NCBI GenBank assembly: GCA_016212215.1
Contig: JACRGV010000017.1
Coordinates: forward strand, 1 to 38,532
DNA length: 38,532 nucleotides
From: Nitrospirota bacterium
GTDB lineage: Bacteria > Nitrospirota > 9FT-COMBO-42-15 > HDB-SIOI813
Direction of reading: 5' to 3'
A program made the position numbers and the translations under genes. Each line of letters starts with the position of its first letter. Position 1 is the first letter of the stretch. This document shows positions 17,201 to 23,743 of the stretch, piece after piece. Under the pieces are notes generated by a model that saw nothing but the letters and a program-made list of their open reading frames with translations, was not told the origin of the DNA and searched no databases.

Positions 17201-17706
17201 ACGAAAGAACTTTAGTTTCTACAATCATTCCGCCAAAAGTATTCTGCGGTAATACCCTGCCAACAGCAAAAGGGCCAAACTCATTGCTTTTACATGTGTT
17301 TCTGACTTCCGTTTTTAATTCTTTTATTGTTGATTGGATGATTCGTCAAAAGATTACCAATCATTGCAATTTCTTCTATATGATGCAACTCCCTGTTCCC
17401 CGCCTCACTGAGAAAGATTCTATGTTTCGTCCTATTGTTGAGAAAGCTGCCCGCCTTATTTGCACAACACCCGAATTTGACGACTTAGCAAAGGAAGTCG
17501 GCCTTGGCAGTCATAAAAACGGTGTAACCAATGAAATTGAACGTAACCGCATCCGAGCCGAGCTTGACGGCCTCATCGCCCATCTCTACGGTTTGACAGA
17601 AGAAGAATTCGCCTATATCCTCACCACATTTCCACTTGTGCCTGAACCGATTAAAGTTGCCACCCTAAACGCATATAGAGATGTAGGAAGGGAAATGATC
17701 AAATGA
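14287..17706 (+). CDS. Eco57I-class N6-adenine DNA methylase (restriction-modification type)
   Basis: Adenine DNA methyltransferase of 1139 residues. SAM-binding motif I is D412-PACGSGAF and the catalytic motif IV is N656-PPW. Eco57I/TaqI-type C-terminal recognition-like sequence follows (GIVIPSGIYTD, RSFKFIVLTF). The N-terminal 170 residues belong to the family segment that contains HHHENLLIFVD, QSIWYWV and KGQPGDLF. A VVIFEIK stretch near residue 60 looks like an ExK nuclease signature but lacks the rest of a PD-(D/E)xK site, so nuclease activity is unproven. The partner is the SNF2 helicase gene upstream. Start: the ATG inside the repeat border with GAAGGG 8 nt upstream. Without the repeat this gene would have no visible start signal. 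Confidence 0.9.
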   Translation: MKLDITKVRNLLQEFDFKSIFIEELGWSQPAQSKAAPLVCDGTEYEVRQIAQLSGVVIFEIKQKDGKIPDAGKRAAVYKEIAKHHHENLLIFVDSIRSQSIWYWVKRENKKIYPRDHVYVKGQPGDLFLSKLGTMVVDISELDEAGNIPVTEVAGRLRDALDIERVTKKFYREFSDERIHFIALIEGIDNERDCRWYASILLNRLMFIYFLQQKYFLDNGNINYLQDKLTEVRQAFGTDKYFSQFLKALFFEGFAKPENERSDDARRLLGSIKYLNGGLFLPHRIESDYKNIHIPDKAFENILELFGSYSWNLNDIPGGRDDEINPDVLGYIFEKYINQKAFGAYYTRPEITGYLCEHTIYKMILDKINTAGIPGVLKPRSFDSIAELLLNLDAPLCRELLMQILPSLSLLDPACGSGAFLVAAMKTLINLYSAIIGKIEFVNDRNLTEWLRKAKAEHKSLSYFIKKSIITDNLFGVDIMEEATEIARLRLFLALVASARSIDELEPLPNIDFNILTGNSLIGLMHVNDKDFNNRTSQGDLFRKSYREVLSEKNRLIDDYRHTASYAPDLRALRDNIEKKKTEARATLNEILLNEFTNLGIKFEEAAWDTAKNKEGKPGKRSLTMKDVEALTPFHWGYEFDEIINKRAGFDAIITNPPWEIFKPQAKEFFAEHSELVTKNKMTIKEFEKEQTKLMKNAEIRDAWIEYQSRFPHVSQYFRSSNQYKNQIAVINGKKAGTDINLYKLFVEQCYNLLCPAGECGIVIPSGIYTDLGTKQLREMLFNQTEVTGLFCFENRKEIFEGVHRSFKFIVLTFAKGGSTDKFPAAFMRHEVSELERFSKEGALDIPIELVRRLSPDSLSVMEFKNDMDIHIAEKMLRFPLLGEKIEGTWNLVLCNEFHMTNDSHLFKTEPAPGRLPLYEGKMIWQFDHKLSDTRYWVSETDAREQLDGNNNSRLDYEQYRLAFRDVTGNTNERTLVSTIIPPKVFCGNTLPTAKGPNSLLLHVFLTSVFNSFIVDWMIRQKITNHCNFFYMMQLPVPRLTEKDSMFRPIVEKAARLICTTPEFDDLAKEVGLGSHKNGVTNEIERNRIRAELDGLIAHLYGLTEEEFAYILTTFPLVPEPIKVATLNAYRDVGREMIK

Positions 17707-18020
17707 AAGATTACAATATCAAATCCCGCATGAGGCGGGAGAATCAGGATGAGGATGCATCATAGCAAACCTTTATATACCATATTGCCTTATTTTATTG
17801 TTTTGTGAGTAAATGTTAGATGAAAATATTTATCTTCTTATTTGGGTTGTGACAGAAAATTTGTGGCAGAAAATTATTGACTAGTACTCGTCGCTATGCC
17901 AATATATTGCCTCTCTTTAATCTGATGGCAATCCTTCAAATGATCCGATGGAAGGATTTTTACAACTGTGGATTTCCTGTTAATTTCTTGTTGACAGATA
18001 TATCAAAATTGAGATAATAT
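17707..18020 (+). other. 314-nt intergenic region with a small hairpin and tandem 14-mers
   Basis: A 6-bp stem TCCCGC/GCGGGA (17724-17740, loop of 5) follows the methylase stop without a U-run. Two adjacent 14-nt direct repeats, TTGTGACAGAAAAT and TTGTGGCAGAAAAT (17847-17874, one mismatch), lie upstream of the toxin promoter and could be a binding site for the HigA-like repressor. No mosaic repeats and no coding frame are recognised here. Confidence 0.55.
17991..18018 (+). promoter_or_regulatory. Promoter of the TAC operon
   Basis: A consensus -35 TTGACA (17991-17996) is followed after 16 nt by GATAAT (18013-18018). The toxin ATG is at 18021, so the transcript would be leaderless or nearly so, or the -10 is slightly different. 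Confidence 0.55.
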
Positions 18021-18377
18021 ATGTTCAAGTTTGAAGTCGAATTTTACGAAGAAGAACCTAACCCTGTTATTGAGTTCATAGAAAATTTACCCAAGAAGGC
18101 TAATGTAAAGGCATATAAGTATATAGCCTTATTAGAAGAGAAAGGGCCTGAGATGCTTTCTTCGTACTGCACCAAACTTTCTCATCACCCCAAACTTTGG
18201 GAACTGAAAATTGACTATAGGACAAATGCATATAGAATATTCTTTTTCCGTAATGAGAAAACAATAATATTGTTGCATGGTATCGCTAAAAAAACGAATA
18301 GTACACCTATTGACGCATTGAATCTCTCTGAAAAAAGAATGAAAAAGTGGTTAGAAGGAAAGGGGATCAAAAAATGA
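18021..18377 (+). CDS. HigB/RelE-superfamily toxin (Gp49-like)
   Basis: The 118-residue protein has the Gp49/HigB pattern: FKFEVEFYEEEPNPVIEFI at the N-terminus, then LSHHPKLWELKID, YRIFFFRNEKTIILLHGIAKKT, and a basic C-terminal helix. Members are ribosome-associated mRNA endonucleases that block translation when free of antitoxin. The toxin-first order and the 4-nt ATGA overlap with a HigA-like gene fit the higBA class. A SecB-like gene follows, marking a three-gene toxin-antitoxin-chaperone unit. The start has no Shine-Dalgarno and sits almost on the promoter. Confidence 0.88.
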   Translation: MFKFEVEFYEEEPNPVIEFIENLPKKANVKAYKYIALLEEKGPEMLSSYCTKLSHHPKLWELKIDYRTNAYRIFFFRNEKTIILLHGIAKKTNSTPIDALNLSEKRMKKWLEGKGIKK

Positions 18378-18784
18378 AAAGGTTCAGGGAGTATTTAAAG
18401 GAAAAACTCAAAGATAAAGATTTCGAGAAAGATTTCTACGAGGGTTTAGAAAAAGCTCGTGTTGCTATTGAGATTGCTTTATTTAGAGAAAAAAAAGGCT
18501 TTACCCAAGCAAAGCTGGCAGAGTTAACTGGAACTTCTCAATCTGCCATTGCAAGGTTAGAAGACACTGATTATAAGGGTTATTCTATAAGTACACTCAG
18601 GAAGATTGCAACTGCCCTTGACCTCGAACTTGTAGTATCTCTCAGGGAAAAGGGTGAGGAAATTTATGAACGAGAACCCGTTATAGTATTTAATGTTCCT
18701 CAATGGCAAAGGGGTACAAAAGGTTTTAAGTTTAGTGATGCGCCAGAAACTTCATATAAACAAGATTTTGAGTTAGTAGCATAA
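18374..18784 (+). CDS. HigA-like XRE antitoxin with C-terminal chaperone-addiction tail
   Basis: A 136-residue DNA-binding antitoxin. The helix-turn-helix lies around residues 42-66 (FTQAKLAELTGTSQSAIARLE). The start at 18374 is chosen because it overlaps the toxin stop as ATGA, with GAAAGGGGA upstream. After the HTH domain an extra tail (about 100-136, containing NVPQWQRGTKGFKF) extends beyond a plain HigA. In characterised TAC systems such a tail (ChAD) makes the antitoxin unstable unless a SecB-like chaperone binds it. The downstream gene encodes such a chaperone, so the tail is inferred to be a ChAD. It probably represses its own operon. Confidence 0.88.
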   Translation: MKRFREYLKEKLKDKDFEKDFYEGLEKARVAIEIALFREKKGFTQAKLAELTGTSQSAIARLEDTDYKGYSISTLRKIATALDLELVVSLREKGEEIYEREPVIVFNVPQWQRGTKGFKFSDAPETSYKQDFELVA

Positions 18785-18785
18785 C

Positions 18786-19232
18786 ATGAAAAAGAATAGG
18801 CAGCCGGGAATTGATTTCGTCAAGATTATCCTTGAGAAGGCTAATCTTGAGGTGAATACAAATTATTCTAATATCGATGAAGATATTAATGTAGAACTCT
18901 CCGTTAAAGTAAATCGAAAGTTAGACAAGACAAAAAAAAGTCTCATAGTAAATCTTGAAGTTGCCTTGTTTAAGGAAACTGTGAATCCGCCTCTGCGTGT
19001 GTCCGTTTTAGCTGCTGGATATTTTTCTGTTAAAAATGATGAAGATATTGAAAGTCTGGAAGGTTTTTCGCGTATACAAGCTCCTGCTTTGATCTTCCCT
19101 TTTATTCGAGAAACAATAGCTAATCTCACAATGAGAACTGGGAATCCACCATTACTTATACCTCCAATTAACATTTTACAATTAATAGGAAAATCCGGTA
19201 AAAAAAGGAAACGCTCCCCCAACAAATTATAA
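18786..19232 (+). CDS. SecB-like chaperone of a TAC toxin-antitoxin system
   Basis: This 148-residue protein begins 1 nt after the antitoxin stop. The C-terminal half has the SecB signature: APALIFPFIRETIANLTMRT followed by GNPPLLIPPIN, as in SecB's FPYxRE...GGFPPLxLxPxNF. General SecB serves Sec export. SecB paralogues placed directly after higBA (as in Mycobacterium tuberculosis Rv1955-1957) protect the antitoxin from degradation. The tight operon and the antitoxin tail support that role here. The basic C-terminus (GKSGKKRKRSPNKL) is unusual for SecB. No Sec gene is nearby, so a general export role is less likely. Confidence 0.85.
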   Translation: MKKNRQPGIDFVKIILEKANLEVNTNYSNIDEDINVELSVKVNRKLDKTKKSLIVNLEVALFKETVNPPLRVSVLAAGYFSVKNDEDIESLEGFSRIQAPALIFPFIRETIANLTMRTGNPPLLIPPINILQLIGKSGKKRKRSPNKL

Positions 19233-19276
19233 TAATCAGGCCGGTGCATTTAGTGCATGTCATTATTAATGACCGG
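19228..19276 (+). promoter_or_regulatory. Palindromic operator-like region before the macro-domain gene
   Basis: A TATAAT-like -10 (19228-19233) overlaps the SecB-like stop. Then come direct GTGCAT repeats (19244 and 19253), the perfect palindrome GTCATTATTAATGAC (19259-19273), and an outer CCGGT/ACCGG pair (19241-19245, 19272-19276). No good -35 is visible. It may be a repressor site or an mRNA hairpin. Confidence 0.4.
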
Positions 19277-19284
19277 GAGGTCTT

Positions 19285-19800
19285 ATGATTAAACTATTAA
19301 CAGGAAATCTTTTGGAAGCAGATGCTGAAGCCCTCGTTAATACAGTAAATACAGTCGGTGTCATGGGAAAGGGCATTGCTCTCCAGTTTAAACAGGCCTA
19401 TCCTGATAATTACGAGGCATACAGAAAAGCATGCAGTCACCATGAAGTGCAACATGGAAGGATGTTCGTTTTTTCTACAAGGAAAATAGTAAACCCTATG
19501 TACATCATCAATTTCCCTACTAAACGGCATTGGAAGGAAAAATCCCGCATGGAGGATATAGACTCAGGTCTTAGAGCCCTTGTTGAGGTAATTGGAAATT
19601 CAGGTATACGTTCTATTGCTATTCCTCCTTTAGGTTGCGGCAATGGGGGATTGAGTTGGGTAGAAGTAAAATCACGAATAGAGTCTGCTTTCATGGAGTT
19701 GCCAGACGTTAATGTTTTTCTTTTTGGACCGCAAGGAGCGCCTGAAGCTGAGGATATGCGTGTTGCAACCAAACAATTGCCCATCTCACGATTATCGTGA
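19285..19800 (+). CDS. Macro-domain protein, DarG/ADP-ribosyl-hydrolase-like
   Basis: A stand-alone macro domain of 171 residues. The ligand-binding elements are visible: GNLLEADAEALVNTVNTVGV with MGKGIALQFK, and the glycine-rich PPLGCGNGGLSW. Related domains remove ADP-ribose from DNA or protein; the closest-looking family is the N-terminal domain of DarG, antitoxin to the DNA ADP-ribosyltransferase DarT. No DarT-like gene is adjacent and the DarG C-terminal domain is absent, so a complete DarTG pair cannot be claimed. A strong GGGAGG lies 6 nt before the ATG. It follows the TAC cassette on the same strand and overlaps tatD tail to tail. Confidence 0.88.
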   Translation: MIKLLTGNLLEADAEALVNTVNTVGVMGKGIALQFKQAYPDNYEAYRKACSHHEVQHGRMFVFSTRKIVNPMYIINFPTKRHWKEKSRMEDIDSGLRALVEVIGNSGIRSIAIPPLGCGNGGLSWVEVKSRIESAFMELPDVNVFLFGPQGAPEAEDMRVATKQLPISRLS

Positions 19801-19802
19801 GA
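19784..19802. terminator. Perfect palindrome at the overlapping ends of the macro and tatD genes
   Basis: TCTCACGAT-T-ATCGTGAGA (9-bp arms) spans both stop codons. It would form a hairpin in both transcripts, so a bidirectional terminator is plausible. The U-runs are weak. Confidence 0.5.
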
Positions 19803-20682
19803 ATTTAAACAACTCCTCTGCATTTTTCATAATAGCTGAGGCGGTCTCTTCTATTGAAATGCCTTTTACTTCTGCAATTTTTTCAGCGGTGTGTCTGACG
19901 TAAGCGGGTTCGTTTCTTTTTCCCCTGAAGGGATTGGGTGTGAGATAGGGGGCGTCTGTTTCAATGAGGAGGCGGTTAAGAGGGACATATTTAATTATCT
20001 CAAGAAGATTCTCCGCCTTCTTAAAGGTAATGACGCCTGAGAAAGATATGTAGAATCCCATGGCTAATGCCTGTACCGCCATATCCATGTCACCGGAAAA
20101 GCAGTGAAATATGCCATTAACAGCTTTCCCCTCCCCTTGCGGGAGGGGAGTAAGGGGAGGGGGGGAGTCTTGTACCTTAAAGTATTCTTTCAGAATCTTC
20201 ATGGTATCTTCTTTGGCCTCACGGGTGTGGATGATGAGAGGGAGATTGAGGGCTATTGCTGTTTCTATGTGCATCCTGAAATATCGTTGCTGCATATCAG
20301 CAGGGGAGTGGAGATAGTGGTAATCTAATCCTGTCTCTCCTATTGCTATTACCTTCTTCTTTCCCTCGCCCCTTAGGGGAGAGGGATGGGTGAGGGGGGA
20401 CTTTCCGGCGAGAGATTTTAGTATGTTAGCGGCAGTTTCAGTGTCTTTTAAATGCTTTACCTCATGCGGATGAATACCAACACCTGCGTAAATAAATTCA
20501 TGCGATTCTGCGAGGCTAACAGCACTTTTGCTGTCCTCTATATCTGTGCCTATAGTAATAAGTGTTGCAATGCCGTTATCTGATGCGCGTTTTATTACAT
20601 TTGCCCTGTCAGCATCAAATTGAGGCATGGTGAGATGGCAGTGGGTGTCAATTATATTAGTTAGGGTTTGCACAGGTATCAC
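19792..20682 (-). CDS. tatD: TatD-family metal-dependent DNase with two in-frame repeat insertions
   Basis: A TIM-barrel hydrolase acting on DNA, and possibly in RNA or D-aminoacyl-tRNA quality control. Metal ligands are visible: DTHCHL at the N-terminus, GETGLDYHY, IHTREA, FHCFSGD and ETDAPY. The 296 residues exceed the usual 255-265 because two short peptides are inserted: SPLTHPSPLRGEG before VIAIGETG, and SPPPLTPLPQGEG before NGIFHCFSG. Each is encoded by a hairpin repeat. It is last in the tmk-holB-ricT-metG-tatD order known from Firmicutes. The GTG at 20682 is one possible start; GTG at 20673 is another. Confidence 0.92.
   Translation of the reverse strand: MIPVQTLTNIIDTHCHLTMPQFDADRANVIKRASDNGIATLITIGTDIEDSKSAVSLAESHEFIYAGVGIHPHEVKHLKDTETAANILKSLAGKSPLTHPSPLRGEGKKKVIAIGETGLDYHYLHSPADMQQRYFRMHIETAIALNLPLIIHTREAKEDTMKILKEYFKVQDSPPPLTPLPQGEGKAVNGIFHCFSGDMDMAVQALAMGFYISFSGVITFKKAENLLEIIKYVPLNRLLIETDAPYLTPNPFRGKRNEPAYVRHTAEKIAEVKGISIEETASAIMKNAEELFKFSR
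20123..20169. repeat. Hairpin repeat in tatD (copy 2)
   Basis: CCCCTCCCCTTGCGGGAGGG and AGTAAGGGGAGGGGG are translated in frame on the minus strand as PPPLTPLPQGEG. Confidence 0.9.
20361..20402. repeat. Hairpin repeat in tatD (copy 1)
   Basis: CCCTCGCCCCTTAGGGGAGA and GGGATGGGTGAGGGGGG are translated in frame on the minus strand as PLTHPSPLRGEG. Confidence 0.9.
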
Positions 20683-20692
20683 TCTGCTAAGT

Positions 20693-20788
20693 ATTCCCCT
20701 CCTTTACAAGGAGGGGTTAGGGGAGGTGTTTTAACTCTCCCGATTAGAAACTACCCCACCTAACCTCCCCTTATAAAGGGGAGGAATT
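20693..20788. repeat. Two head-to-head hairpin repeats between metG and tatD
   Basis: CCCCTCCTTTACAAGGAGGG with GTTAGGGGAGG faces CCCCACCTAACCTCCCC with TTATAAAGGGGAGG. The two copies form a larger inverted repeat. Confidence 0.85.
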
Positions 20789-20816
20789 CTATATCCGTGG
20801 GATTGACAGACAATTA

Positions 20817-23003
20817 TTACTTTACGATCGCCCCCGGTGCAATGTCTTGTATAGGGCTTACCAATGTTAGTATCTCTCCATTGCTTGCGGCTAACACCAT
20901 TCCTTGTGATTCAATGCCCATCAGCTTTGCAGGCTTGAGGTTTGCTACTATTACAACATTTTTGCCTACAAGCTCTTCAGGCTGATAATGTGCGGCTATC
21001 CCTGCTACTATCTGCCTCGTTTCATCACCAAGGTCAACGGAAAGCTTCACCAGCTTTTTTGAATTCGGCACATTTTCAGCGGTTAATATCTTTGCAACAC
21101 GGAGTTTAATCTTTGCAAATTCATCTATAGAAATAGTTTCTGTTACCGGTATAGCTGTTTCTGACATCTTTTTCCTTTCTTCTGTTATCTGGGTTCTTAC
21201 TTCTAACGTCTTGCTTCTAACTTCTGATATATTTTCTGCTGACTGCTGACTGCTGACTGCTACCTTTTCTATATCTATTCTTGGAAACAACACCTTACCC
21301 TTACTAATCTTAGAACCTGGCCTGAGCAATCCCCATCGGCTGTTGTCCTGAAGATTTACTGAGCTAATCTCTTCATCAATACCAAGCTGTTTCCACATCT
21401 CTTCTGCTGTCCCTGGCATGTAAGGATAAATGTACAGTGTGATGATGCGGAGGACCTCAGCAGAATTATATAACACAGAGGCAAGACGGTCCTTTTTTGT
21501 TTCATCCTTAGCAAGTGCCCATGGTGCTGATTCGTCTATGTATCTGTTTGCAAGCGAGATAACCTCCCATATTGTGCTCAATGCCTTGTTGAATTCGAGT
21601 CTTGCCATAAAATTATCTATCTTTTCGTAAAGATTTTCCACAGACTCTATGAGTTTTTTATCAGATTCAGTTGAAAATAACCCCATCCCCACCCTAACCC
21701 TCCCCTTGAAGGGGAGGGAAATTTCCTCTCCCTCAGGGAGAGCTGCAATTAAGTTCCTTCCAAATCCCTCCACCCTCTTTTGCGGGGGGAGGGAGGAGGG
21801 GGGATCAGGGTGAGGGTGGGGTTTTTCGTTGCCCATTCTGAGTGATATGCTCATGGAAGTCTCACTCTCAAGATGGGAAGGCGTAGATATGATACCGGAA
21901 CAATATCTTTCAATCATGGTGATCGTCCTGCTCAGGAGATTTCCGAGGTCGTTTGCAAGGTCGCTGTTGATCCTGCGTACTATTGCATCCCTGGAAAAAT
22001 CACCGTCAAGGCCGAATGTCACCTCGCGGAGCAGGAAATATCTGAATGGGTCTACACCGAATTCATTAATAACTTCATTTGGATTTACCACGTTTCCACG
22101 GCTCTTTGACATCTTCTCACCGCCTACTGTCCACCACCCGTGTGCAAATATGGCATTAGGAGGTTCAATACCTATAGCGTGGAGCATGGTTGACCAGTAT
22201 ACAGAGTGCGTAGTGAGAATATCTTTACCGATCAGATGAAAGTCCGCAGGCCACCATTTCGTGAATCTCTCCATGTCAGTAAGGTAACCAGGTATTGATA
22301 TATAATTTATCAGGGCATCAAACCAGACGTAGGTGACATAGTTATCATCAAACGGAAGAGGAATACCCCATGAGAGCCTTGACTTTGGTCTTGATATGCA
22401 GAGGTCTCCAAGTTTTTTCTGGAGAAAGCCGGATACCTCATTCTTCCTTGATGCCGGCAGGATGTAGTCAGGATGCCCGGCTATATATTCTATAAGCCAG
22501 TTCTGGTATTTGCTCATGCGGAAGAAGTAATTTCTTTCTGTGATATGCTCAACAGGCCTTTTGCAGTCAGGGCATTTGCCGTTTTCCAGGTCCTTCTCCA
22601 TCCAGAAACGCTCATCAGGGAGACAGTACCACCCTTCATAAGTATCTGAATAAATATCACCCTTTTTATAAAGGTCAGCCAGTACTGCCTGAACTACCTT
22701 TATATGCCTCTCCTCTGTAGTCCTTATGAAATCGTCATTCGAGATATTCAATGACTTCCAGAGGTCCTGAAACCGTACCACTATCTCATCTACATAAACC
22801 TTTGGGTCTTTATTCTGTTTTGCTGCGGCCTCCTGTACCTTCTGGCCGTGTTCATCAGTTCCTGTAAGAAACATCACATCATAGCCGCATAAACGGTTAT
22901 ATCTTGCATAAACATCAGCGGCTACAGTGGTGTAGGCGTGTCCGATATGAGGGATGTCGTTTACATAATAGATAGGGGTGGTGATGTACCTACTTTTTCT
23001 CAT
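20817..23003 (-). CDS. metG: Methionyl-tRNA synthetase with an in-frame repeat insertion
   Basis: Charges tRNA-Met in the cytoplasm. It has 728 residues. The HIGH motif H19-IGH, zinc-type cysteines (CPDC, paired with WYCLP), WFDALINY and the KMSKSRGN motif are present. The C-terminal OB-fold tRNA-binding domain starts at IDEFAKIKLRVAKIL. A 160-nt composite repeat is translated in frame at about residues 392-445, in the anticodon-binding helical domain. The linker before the OB domain (SEVRSKTLEVRTQITEERKK) comes from another repeat. The ATG at 23003 (MRKSRYITTPIYYVND) is chosen for GGA spacing and family agreement. It overlaps ricT by 14 nt. Confidence 0.95.
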   Translation of the reverse strand: MRKSRYITTPIYYVNDIPHIGHAYTTVAADVYARYNRLCGYDVMFLTGTDEHGQKVQEAAAKQNKDPKVYVDEIVVRFQDLWKSLNISNDDFIRTTEERHIKVVQAVLADLYKKGDIYSDTYEGWYCLPDERFWMEKDLENGKCPDCKRPVEHITERNYFFRMSKYQNWLIEYIAGHPDYILPASRKNEVSGFLQKKLGDLCISRPKSRLSWGIPLPFDDNYVTYVWFDALINYISIPGYLTDMERFTKWWPADFHLIGKDILTTHSVYWSTMLHAIGIEPPNAIFAHGWWTVGGEKMSKSRGNVVNPNEVINEFGVDPFRYFLLREVTFGLDGDFSRDAIVRRINSDLANDLGNLLSRTITMIERYCSGIISTPSHLESETSMSISLRMGNEKPHPHPDPPSSLPPQKRVEGFGRNLIAALPEGEEISLPFKGRVRVGMGLFSTESDKKLIESVENLYEKIDNFMARLEFNKALSTIWEVISLANRYIDESAPWALAKDETKKDRLASVLYNSAEVLRIITLYIYPYMPGTAEEMWKQLGIDEEISSVNLQDNSRWGLLRPGSKISKGKVLFPRIDIEKVAVSSQQSAENISEVRSKTLEVRTQITEERKKMSETAIPVTETISIDEFAKIKLRVAKILTAENVPNSKKLVKLSVDLGDETRQIVAGIAAHYQPEELVGKNVVIVANLKPAKLMGIESQGMVLAASNGEILTLVSPIQDIAPGAIVK
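21178..21262. repeat. ACTTCT words and GCTGACT tandem repeat in the metG linker
   Basis: ACTTCTAACGTCTTGCTTC-type words are followed by GCTGACTGCTGACTGCTGAC. They encode the linker between the catalytic and OB-fold domains. Confidence 0.75.
21671..21830. repeat. 160-nt composite repeat inside metG
   Basis: The order is family B arm and hairpin, CTCTCCCTCAGGGAGAG, the unique spacer CTGCAATTAAGTTCCTTCC, GCGGGGGGAGG, then the GGGTGAGGGTGGGG arm. The same order, including the spacer, recurs at 25015-25200. Confidence 0.95.
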
Positions 23004-23727
23004 CTTCATTTCCGTGTTCATAAGCAATACAGCACATAAGCCTGCCGCACATACCTGATATTTTTGCAGGGTTTATTACCATCTCCTGTTTTCTTGCCAT
23101 CTTGATAGAGACAGGTGCAAACTCCATTAAAAATGTTGAACAGCACAGCGGCCTTCCGCAAGCGCCGAAGCCGTCAATCATCCTTGCCCCGTCTCGTATA
23201 CCGACCTGCTTCAATTCAATCCTTGCCTTATACTTATATGCAAGGTCTTTAACAAGCTCCCTGAAGTCCACACGATTTTCTGCAGAGAAGTAGAAGACCA
23301 TCTTGCTTTCATCAAATGTATATTCAACATTGATCAGCTTCATGGAAAGTTCACGTTCTTTTATACGTTCGAGGCAGTAGGTATAAGCACTCATTTCGAT
23401 CTCTTCATGTTGTTTAAGTCTTGATAAGTCTTTAGCATTCGGTAATCGTAATACCTTTTTCAAGGGTCTGTTATTTAATATCTTTAAGGAAAACCTCGGC
23501 TGTGAAGCAACCTTTCCTATATCCTCCCCATCAGCAGTCTCAACTATTACGTAGTCACCGACATACGCAAAAAAGTCCTGAGGGTTAAAGTGATACACCA
23601 TCCCCTGGTCTTTAAACTTTATCCCTATTATCTTTGTTCCCGGTATCCGGTTGGATTGTTGATCTATTTCCATTTCAGGTATCTGATCTAATACCTGATT
23701 ATTTGTTTTTTCTGTTTCCATTTCCAT
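22990..23727 (-). CDS. ricT: PSP1/RicT (YaaT) family protein
   Basis: This 245-residue PSP1-domain protein carries two cysteine motifs, C190-GRPLCC and C227-GRLMCC. In Bacillus, RicT belongs to the RicAFT complex that binds Fe-S clusters through such cysteines and promotes RNase Y-dependent mRNA maturation. Its position between holB and metG is the classical one. GGAGG lies about 8 nt before the ATG at 23727. It starts 17 nt after holB ends and overlaps metG by 14 nt. RicA and RicF partners are not in the window. Confidence 0.93.
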   Translation of the reverse strand: MEMETEKTNNQVLDQIPEMEIDQQSNRIPGTKIIGIKFKDQGMVYHFNPQDFFAYVGDYVIVETADGEDIGKVASQPRFSLKILNNRPLKKVLRLPNAKDLSRLKQHEEIEMSAYTYCLERIKERELSMKLINVEYTFDESKMVFYFSAENRVDFRELVKDLAYKYKARIELKQVGIRDGARMIDGFGACGRPLCCSTFLMEFAPVSIKMARKQEMVINPAKISGMCGRLMCCIAYEHGNEDEKK

Positions 23728-23743
23728 GTTGTGTCCTCCAAAT

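Noticed and set aside
10390-17706. Full DISARM system
   Set aside because: Only drmD/drmMI-like genes are present; the DUF1998 fragment at 259-525 is degraded and distant, and no drmA or drmC gene is seen.
19285-19800. Complete DarTG toxin-antitoxin pair
   Set aside because: No DarT gene is adjacent and the DarG C-terminal domain is absent.
21236-21262. Short tandem GCTGACT array considered as a CRISPR fragment
   Set aside because: Units are 7 nt without spacers, and the array lies within the metG reading frame.
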